Source: Sclerodactyla briareus
Taxonomy: Eukaryota; Echinodermata; Holothuroidea; Dendrochirotida; Sclerodactylidae
Assembly: GCA_026419785.1 (NCBI GenBank)
Contig: JAODTK010003887.1
Coordinates: 1 to 64,000 of the forward strand
Length of the DNA stretch: 64,000 bases
Reading direction: 5' to 3'
The translations under genes and the position numbers were made by a program. Numbering within the stretch: position 1 is the first letter of the stretch; each line of letters opens with the position of its first letter. Shown in pieces: positions 57,081 to 64,000 of this stretch. The notes below the pieces were generated by a model. It was given only the letters and a program-made list of their open reading frames with translations. It had not been told where the DNA came from and searched no databases.

Positions 57081-58799
57081 TGATTTAGGCTGCGGCCAGG
57101 TCAAGCTTAACTTAACGTCTCAGCCGGTTAAGTTTTTGTTTTTCTTTTTTTTTTCTTGGAAAAAAATCCCTGCTCTGCCGGGTGCGTCCCCCCCCCCCTC
57201 AATCTCAACCTGAATATGCGGTGCCCCGGATGACTAAGATAATGGGTTTGCCCTAACTTGGTAATTTCTTCTGCCACCTGACTGTATTATCTGACTCATT
57301 ATCCTGGGCAGATACTTAGACCCAATTTGGAAAAAAATATTTTCCCATTTGCAGTGAAAATGATCCAAGGTTGTGTGAAAAGTTTCCCAATGGCTGGTAT
57401 TCGTTATACCAGGCTTGAATGGGCTGAATGTAAACAGGGGCGTCAATACGTTTTGAAAGGTGAAGGGCGAGTTCTCGGTTAGAGAGAAAACTTCAACTTT
57501 TCATACCGACTAGATCATCAGAAATTACACTTGCGGAGCTTAGTTGCAACCATCTGGATGTGCCATTTTAGCAATTTCGTGGAAGGAAAACTCTGATTTT
57601 CCTTAGACTCCGCTGCATACTCAGGTGGGGTGGTCCACTGTCACTGCAGATGGGGTTAAGATGTTACTTTCAATTTGAGACTACGCAACGTGCAAAGGTT
57701 ATAAAGAAATCACCTGAGAATGTTGTCACGTAAGCCCAACAGCTCGCGTGCGCGCAAATTTTTTTCGAGGTAAATTTTTCACTTAAGTCAGCGTCACATA
57801 TAATATGTGACCGCGTGCATAACGAAGTTTCATATGACAATTGGGTCACGTTAATAGACATCACCGCACGCACAGTGCACCGTGCGACAGATCCATTTTT
57901 TCTGGCAAGGCCAAGGCTATAGGCCTTCCCAAATGTCGGGTTATGCCAATTAGGGCCAGCAACACGGTACTCTTGCGCGCGCAGCGCGCGAAAAAATTGC
58001 AAATTTTGAGGCAAACTGTAAATTTATTATACCCTAAGTTATAACCTTGGGTCGTTTGATGCACAAAAGCTAAGCTAGGCCTTTATATTTTTTCAGCCAG
58101 ATTTCCATTGGGGGGGCGACTGGGGGGGCGCGGCCTTTCATGGCGGGGGCGGTGTTGCGACCCCACGCTCCCCCGTAGCTACGCCACTGGGTGTAGCTTT
58201 TTAAATTCTCTACCATGGCTTTCATGGAAGTGTTCATTGTACAATAACTGATTTATTGTAATATTTAAAAAAGATTCTTGGCTATGAATGATATATAATA
58301 TTTGCCCGTGACCCGGCCCGCATGCATGCGCTGCTTGCTATACGTCACTGACTTGACAAAAGTATTTTGTCTTGCGGTTGTGTTACAATGTCATGTGTTA
58401 CGTTTTTGGTGCAATCCGCAGGGCAAGGAGTGAAATGATATTCGTTCCCTTCAAATTTCAGGTGCATCATAGGGACCATCACTTTCAATCGTTTGTACAT
58501 CATCAATTGTAAGTCACATTTTCGTGATGGAGGGTCTGTCATTTCACAGAGTTGTATAACGCACATCAGTAAAGTGATGGACTTCTCCCAGCGGTCTGAT
58601 GGTGCATAACTACACAGCAAAAGAGATGGCCCCTTTCAAGCCTGATCAAAAGTTTGAGGCTTTGCTGTGATGAGCCTCAAGCTTGTATTGTTCTGACCAG
58701 GTATTTTCTGTGAACAAAAATATTATTGTGGTGAATTTAACTCTTTCAAAATCCTACAATTACAAAAAATTCAGTAGTCCTACATGATACACTTTTGTT
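57081..58799. other. Intergenic, with a short palindrome and a 'gtagctacgccactgg' end
   Basis: A perfect inverted repeat of 19 bases lies at 57793-57811 (gtcacatataatatgtgac). A G/C-rich stretch at 58108-58190 ends 'cccgtagctacgccactgg', matching the G-rich heads near 56.07 and 56.91 kb in type. No gene is recognised. Confidence 0.4.
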
Positions 58800-59210
58800 T
58801 TTAGAGTACAACTGCAGGATGATTCATAGAGGGGCTATTATAAAGAGATGGATGAACACTGAAGCGTCAGTCAAACCGGAAGTTCATACGACTTTCTCTA
58901 ACAGAGTTATAGTCCTTTGAAGTTTGTGCATTGTGAAGCATGTGTATTGGGCAAGATTGAAAAGCAACTCATCATGCAATGATAAATTGATGTCATACTT
59001 GCCAACATTCTTTTTCTATTGAAATTGAAACATTAATTCCACTTCGGAAAGCATTCAGTCTATGGGTGAGGACTGCTGTAGTGCGTTGGTAGACCTGTTG
59101 ATAGTTACCTTGGTGAGAGAAAGACAACAGAACTTATGCTAAATGTGACCGATTCAACAAAATGAAACAATGAAATACATAGTATAATTTCCGGTGTTGT
59201 GTTGCCGTCA
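58800..59210 (+). repeat. Dispersed repeat family 4, copy 2
   Basis: The collinear partner of 42915-43340. It lies about 330 bases upstream of the first recognised mL45 exon. Confidence 0.75.
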
Positions 59211-59536
59211 TGCATTATTGTGCAATTGAAATCTCTCCAATTTCTCTGTGAAAATTGGGAATAGGATAATTATGTTTGTTATTCACTTGTAACTGGTGAA
59301 GGACGCGGCTTTAGCTTGTTCATCAGTATTGGGTGAGTATGCCTTGCTTGGGGAGGGGGGGGGGGTACGACTCCCAGAAGCCACCTGGCTCCACATTATT
59401 GGTAGAATGCATTAGTGTTTCGAAAAGCTCTGAACCAAAAGGGGGGTCTGGACCCCCCCTCTGTATCCGCTACTGTACCCTGCTTAAGTAATAGCTTCAA
59501 AACCTAGCAGTAATATATTCTGCCTTTTCTCGCCAG
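59211..59536. other. Intron or upstream sequence of the mL45 gene
   Basis: It holds a G-run near 59352 and ends in the polypyrimidine-rich acceptor ttctgccttttctcgccag. No exon is seen. Confidence 0.4.
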
Positions 59537-59812
59537 AAAACATGCATGATCTGTTCGAGTCTGGTGGGTTTGTCACGCCAAATTTGTCTCCCCTGCTCAC
59601 ACCAATCGGGTGCACCATAAGCCGACCACGGACGACGCAGAAATCCACAAGGCACGGAAGAAGCGCGGCTCTGCTCAAGGACCAGAGGCGGCTGGCTGAG
59701 AAGGAAGAGTGGAAGAGCGACCCCCGAAAGATGGTCTTCGGCCTGCTCAGGAGGGCAGGGATTAAGCCAGGACGTCAGTACGCTGAGAGACCTATTACTA
59801 TCACGTGTACTG
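59537..59812 (+). CDS. MRPL45: Mitochondrial ribosomal protein mL45, N-terminal exon (first seen)
   Basis: The last third encodes DPRKMVFGLLRRAGIKPG and YAERPITITCTG, the mL45 segment that leads into the conserved 'G-x-F-E-x-YVPPEGD' block. The acceptor is good (cttttctcgccag), the donor is G|gtatgt in phase 1. The first half of the frame (MHDLFESGG...) is open but unlike mL45 homologues I know. A second frame there (VCHAKFVSPA...EIHKARKKRG) resembles the basic N-terminal region, so one frameshift or extra exon is possible. The mitochondrial targeting end is not identified. mL45 is a TIM44-like protein near the exit tunnel of the mitochondrial large subunit. Confidence 0.7.
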
Positions 59813-60758
59813 GTATGTACCTCTGTCCTGTCTAATAGTGGGGGACTGGGGTTTCCCACCTGCACGGTGCATGGTGCAAAATATTTTGCTGGGTTAATTC
59901 ATCGCATCCGTCATTTCCGTGTCACACAATGCCATGTATTTCTCAGCCCAAATTTGGCGGGAGGGGGGAGAAAATACCACTGGCAACACCACCTGGGAAA
60001 CCTTTCAGTTATATTTCAGCCAGCAACCTGTAAGGTTTAGCTTTTAATCAGGCACAAGAATTTTACCTTAAAGTACATCCCCCCTTAGTATCACTTCGTT
60101 CTAGGAGGTTTTGGCTTGTCCAATCGGATTTCAGTGGGAGCCAGTGGAGGTTGTATAGTACAGGAGTGATATGCTGGTTGCGGCTCCATATGTTGACAAT
60201 TCTGGCAGCTGCATTCTTTATAGGTTGAGGCTTACTAAGTTCAGATGACGTGAGACCAGCCAGTAAGCGATTTGGTATTACAGAAATTCAGACGAGATGT
60301 AACGAAGGCATGTTCAAGTTTTTCAGCCAAATTCTGATCAAGATATTTCTGAAGCTGTCCAAATTTATCAATAACCCGACTGACACATGTTATGAATAGG
60401 TGATTTCAGATTGAGTTGATGGTCAAGTGTAACACCAAGGTTCTGGTAGAGTTATCATTGTTCTTTCACCAAAAGTAAGAATTTATTGTTTCATTATTAC
60501 ATTCATGACATTCCATGATCAAGTATCCTCTTACTAATAGTAATTATTAGTAGGACACTGTCCAGAAATTCATCTGAACATAATGAGCAACACTCCAATT
60601 ATTGGGCAACTTTGATTGTGTGTTGGATTTTGGGGAGCCTCAATAAATTAAATGATCATTTCTAGAAGTATAGCAAATCCTATTCTGTCCTCCTTCTGGT
60701 ATCATTACAACAGATCCGAGTATTTTTTCAATATTTTTTCATTATTCTTTCATTACAG
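59813..60758. other. MRPL45 intron
   Basis: Contains a minus-strand LINE relic (60100-60455). Otherwise it is AT-rich, ending in a long T-rich tract before the acceptor attacag. Confidence 0.6.
60100..60455 (-). mobile_element. CR1/L2-like LINE relic in the MRPL45 intron
   Basis: The complement reads NLGVTLDHQLNL, AEKLEHAFVTSRLNFCNT, LLAGLTSSELSKPQPI, then KNAAARIV and ITPVLYNLHWLPL. This is the typical L2/CR1 RT order 'NLGVxxDxxLxFxxHI', 'AEKLIHAFVTSRLDYCN', 'LLxGLP', 'QNAAARxL', 'ITPVLxxLHWLPV'. Two shifts break the frame. Confidence 0.8.
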
Positions 60759-60823
60759 GGGACTTCTTTGAGCCTTACGTCCCTCCCGAGGGTGATGGCA
60801 AAGCGTCAACATTATCGAAGGAG
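60759..60823 (+). CDS. MRPL45: MRPL45 exon with the PYVPPEGDG block
   Basis: It encodes DFFEPYVPPEGDGKASTLSK then E, after two bases that complete a Gly codon. Human mL45 has '[21 protein letters not shown]', so the assignment is firm. The acceptor is tttcattacag, the donor gtgagt. Phase enters at 1 and leaves at 0, fitting both neighbours without correction. Confidence 0.92.
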
Positions 60824-61724
60824 GTGAGTAGTAAGATACTAAGTTTTTCAGTTGCCCAGTTGTATGGAAGTTGATTTAGTTTCTGCCAGTCAGTCATCGA
60901 GTGCCATAGAGCATTAGAACCAGATATGCTTTTGTGACGTAAACACTTCTGAACCCCGCCAATCAGGGGATCCATGGAGCTATCATATTAACTGAGAGGC
61001 AAATAGCGGCGAATCCATGTAACTATCCGAAGAGAAAAAATGTACCCATACGCGAGCTACATGAACAATAAGCAATTGCATTTGTATGTGAAACATTGTA
61101 TCTGAAATGTACAGTTTGTGTCACTCTGACTTCAAATACAGATGAGCTTGCAAAAAGACAAATTCTGGGTAGAGCAACATGCATGGATATGTGCCAGTCT
61201 GTGCATGTAGTATCAACGCAAGGAGGGAAATCGCGTCCAGCATGGGCGGGGGGGGGACATTTTTTTGACTAGGGCTGAGCCTACAGGTCCGGCAGCTGAT
61301 GCCAAGAGTCGGTTGTGCATGCCTTGCCATGGACAAAGCAAAGTTACAAAAGCTTGATGTATTGTTAATCTTCATATCCTACATACCAGTGTATTAAGTA
61401 GAGGAGCGTTATCGCTAGATTGTTAGAACTACTGTAGTTCTCACAGCCACTGTGTTCTAGCAATGTTTAAAATGTCACAAATATTGCAACGTTAGCCTCC
61501 TATGACCTTACAAAAGATCACCACATTTTGTGGGAGGCAGAAAAGGAATTATCACTACTGAGAATTCAATAGAATCCGATGAAGTTTAGGAAATGATCAC
61601 CCAAGTTTGGCCTCAAAATTACTCCGCTTCGTCCCGAACCAGATGAGCCCCTTCCGAAATCTGGCATATTTTTAAAAATAATGAAAATTATGCCTTTTAT
61701 TGGGTCCCATCATGTGGTATTAGG

Positions 61725-61830
61725 GGACAACTGCAGGATAAATTATGAAGAGGCTATTATATCAGCTGGAGTAAAACTTACTGTGTCAGTCCAAACCCCA
61801 AGTTCAGACAATGTGTCGTAGTCATTATGT
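61725..61830 (+). repeat. Dispersed repeat family 4, partial copy
   Basis: 'acaactgcaggataaattatgaagaggctattatat', then 'aagttcagac' and 'gtagtcattatg', correspond to the first 110 bases of the copies at 42915 and 58800. Confidence 0.6.
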
Positions 61831-61989
61831 GCTACTTCAGAAAGGAGGAAAAAGGCTGTGAGCATGTTAGTTATACCAGGAGGTTATCGAGGCATGATGA
61901 TGGGCAGGAGAATGGTGAAGCAGTAGGTGCTGATTCCCTTCCAGCAAGTACCAGGCACCTTTCCAGGGGTAGCTTAGCTGTGTTTGAGA

Positions 61990-62320
61990 GTTTGTGATGG
62001 TCTCAATTCTGCTGGTCGTGTCAGTGTACTTTGACATTTCTGGGGATTGTTTTGGGTTCATGCGATGAGTCTCATTGGTTGGCTGTAAGCAGTCATGTCA
62101 GACATATATCTTCCACTTCTCCATGTTCTGGGAAAGTGATCAGATCCTGGGGTTGGTTCACTTATGGTCCTTTGAATGGGACATAAAATTGCGGTCCCAA
62201 GAGCAAGTTCGTATTGGTAGAACCCATGCCCCGATATTACTTAGCATGGTCAGAAGAGACAGCAAGTTATCGCCCGTGCTCATCCATGAACAATACAGCC
62301 AGGGCTCTTTGTTGAGCCCT
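61990..62320. repeat. Dispersed repeat family 1, copy 2
   Basis: The partner of 1-380, as described there. Shared phrases include 'gatgagtctcattggttgg', 'cagatcctggggtt', 'gggacataaaa', 'agcatggtcagaagagacag' and 'gctcatccatgaacaat'. Confidence 0.6.
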
Positions 62321-62382
62321 GAGTGGATTTCTGAAAAAGGTAGAAAACAAGTCTGAAGCTAATCCTTCTACTATCTCCACAG

Positions 62383-62534
62383 GGAGCGAAACAGAGGATC
62401 GACCGGGTGAAGAACGTTGGGGTCACCCAGATGGCCATCCGTAAGATCCGACAGTTTGAGCCGGAGTTCCAGTCTTCAGAGTTTGCCTGGAAGGCTCAGC
62501 AGATCTTCATCGATGCCCATAATAATCTTCAAGA
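62383..62534 (+). CDS. MRPL45: MRPL45 exon, TIM44-like domain start
   Basis: Fifty codons begin GAKQRIDRVKNVGVTQMAIR and include EFQSSEFAWKAQQIFIDAHN before NLQ and two bases. Human mL45 reads '[22 protein letters not shown]...FPEKAKDIFIEAHLCLNN', an evident match at the start of the TIM44-like fold. The acceptor is tatctccacag and the donor GA|gtgagt (phase 2), completing Asp with the next exon. Confidence 0.92.
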
Positions 62535-63079
62535 GTGAGTTGTCTGAGCATTTTTCACCAGCTCGATTAGTTTCACCCAGGGAGGGTTCTACCCTCGACC
62601 TTCAAATCCCTCTGGTTCACACCTTTCCACGCTGCATCGACACATGCCCTCCGGGGAGGGGGCTCCGACACCCAAATTTTTAAATGCCATATATCAACCA
62701 ATCAAATGCTTTCAATTGGCATTCCAAACTACCTTGTAGGAACTGCCAGCGAACTAGATCCCTGTGTCTTATTTGATGAAGTCACCGTACAGACAAAATG
62801 CGAAATGGAAGTGAAGATTAGGCCTGCCCCCCAATTTAATTTGGCATGATAAGAGTTAGTATGGTTAACTCCATATACCGGTCCATGGGTGTGCAAACTG
62901 CAGGCCCAGTTGCCAAAGGACCTGCTCGTTCTCCCAGCCCAGCCAACAGTTTCAGTCTACAGAGGACATATCCCCTGTGATGGCAGAAGAATTTTTGGGG
63001 GGTTAATTTGGAGGTAACCTTCAAAAACCAGCAAAAAAAGAATTTTTGGGGGGGGGGGGGGGCAGGTGAACAAAATGTT

Positions 63080-63320
63080 TTCTCCAGTATTACTGGATCA
63101 CTATTGAAGTATCATGATAAGTTGGTCAGTATTACCATAAGCCGTCTTTCTCAGGTCAAGGGTACTTATGGGTGAATTCTGCGCATATCAATCAAGATGC
63201 TTTCCCCTGCAGGTTGAATTGGGTAAAAAAGAGTATCTGTTTCACTTACTCAACTTACCACATATTGCACTATGCACCCCGCCACACGCCATCGAACATC
63301 TTCTACAGTGGTCCGAGCTG
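63080..63320 (+). repeat. AGGTCA-type dispersed repeat (family 3), decayed copy
   Basis: 'ttggtcagtattaccataag', 'caggtcaagggt', 'aagatgctttcccctgcagg' and 'cacttactcaacttacc', then 'tgcaccccgcc', follow the order seen at 7160-7370. The DR1 motif itself is lost. It lies in the MRPL45 intron. Confidence 0.5.
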
Positions 63321-63559
63321 GTATTATAGTTAATGATTAATTGTGCATATGCGGTGTTAATGGATTTCAGGTGAAAACTTAAAAATAAAGGTGACAGTTT
63401 AGCTTTCTTGTGAATTACTAACATTCTTCTACCTGGCACATTATTAACTGCTGCAAAACATTATTAGGGGAGATACTGTGCCACGGGCTTCTTCTGCATT
63501 CTGAGGGGGAGGGGGGGCTAATTGTGTCAATCTACCACAATCTATTCTCTTTTCCACAG

Positions 63560-63608
63560 CTTTGACAAGAACGTGCTGCATTCTCTGGTCACTGAGAAGT
63601 GCTATCCA
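63560..63608 (+). CDS. MRPL45: MRPL45 exon, continued TIM44-like domain (gene runs off the window)
   Basis: One base completes Asp, then 16 codons read FDKNVLHSLVTEKCYP. Human mL45 has 'SDHDRLHTLVTEHCFP' here. The acceptor is ttttccacag and the donor gtaagc, in phase 0. The remaining exons, about half of the protein, lie beyond the right edge. Confidence 0.9.
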
Positions 63609-64000
63609 GTAAGCTCTTTTTTTTTCACGTTAGATATTCACTGAAATTAAGGAAAGAGTACTTCATCTGGTGCCATTGGAGTTGTTACTTCTCCTATCTG
63701 GTGAAATAAGCAATTTATTGTGCTGAGGGCCACTTACCGTCCACCATCAACAACATGCAGTATGCTAGCTGGCTAGCCTACTGGAACTGGCATAATTTCC
63801 TAACCCAGAGTGGGCACGTGTCCTTCCTGTTTTTTATATATGCCAGCCGACAACTGCTTTGAATCGGCAGTTTGATATCAACCATTTACGACTTTCTAAT
63901 GCTTCAGGACTTTCCTTACCACTATTTTGATTTTTAAATCCAAGTTTCTCGTGTTGTGTGAGCTTTTGTAACAGTTAGGAGTATCAGATTCTAGTTTTCG
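63609..64000. other. MRPL45 intron to window edge
   Basis: AT-rich intron start with a T-run near 63619. No feature is seen. Confidence 0.5.

Larger units (their letters stand above)
60824..62382. other. MRPL45 intron with two dispersed repeats
   Basis: It holds a partial family 4 repeat (61725-61830) and a family 1 repeat (61990-62320). No other feature is seen. Confidence 0.6.

Noticed and set aside
59497..59865. 122-codon open frame on the minus strand
   Set aside because: It is the antisense shadow of the mL45 exon, whose plus-strand splice phases fit the following exon.

Overview
The window is eukaryotic nuclear DNA. Coding sequence occurs as short exons with GT/AG splice sites, introns are long and full of repeats, and several degraded LINE retrotransposons are present. 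The repeat style (AGGTCA-rich dispersed repeats, GCGC hairpin repeats, CR1/L2-like LINEs) and a TRPM2-type channel that keeps a catalytic Nudix box suggest a marine invertebrate metazoan. I cannot name the phylum from the sequence alone.

Two plus-strand genes are recognisable. The first, about 1.55-19.86 kb, is the 3' half of a TRPM2-like cation channel. In order its exons encode the end of the pore and S6, the TRP helix, a C-terminal linker and coiled coil, and a complete NUDT9-homology (ADP-ribose Nudix) domain ending in a stop codon at 19860. The second, from 59.5 kb to beyond the right edge, is mitochondrial ribosomal protein mL45 (MRPL45). Its four exons have clean splice phases, and neither its transit-peptide end nor its C terminus is in the window.

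The S6 exon is followed by about nine tandem copies (period about 125 bp) of its own 3' end plus splice donor. Other minisatellites sit beside further exon borders of the same gene, at 5.48-5.95, 8.40-8.96 and 9.43-9.75 kb.

The NUDT9-H half of the gene (11.325-21.04 kb, copy A) is repeated head to tail at 21.04-39.19 kb (copy B). The two copies share an exact 87-base stretch at the junction and then differ by very frequent one- and two-base indels in exons and introns alike. Copy B also carries a nested CR1/L2-like LINE of about 1.85 kb, a satellite array of about ten units of 330 bp, an insertion of about 800 bp, and a further internal duplication of about 1.8 kb that includes the Nudix-box exon. 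Exons outside this zone are mostly free of frameshifts. The simplest reading is that two divergent haplotypes, or a true segmental duplication, were assembled from poorly polished long reads. A pair of pseudogenised C-terminal cassettes is the alternative.

The interval 39.2-59.5 kb shows no recognisable gene. It holds dispersed repeats, one satellite-related monomer, a family of short GCGCCA...TGGCGC hairpin elements, LINE relics on the minus strand, and an AT microsatellite.
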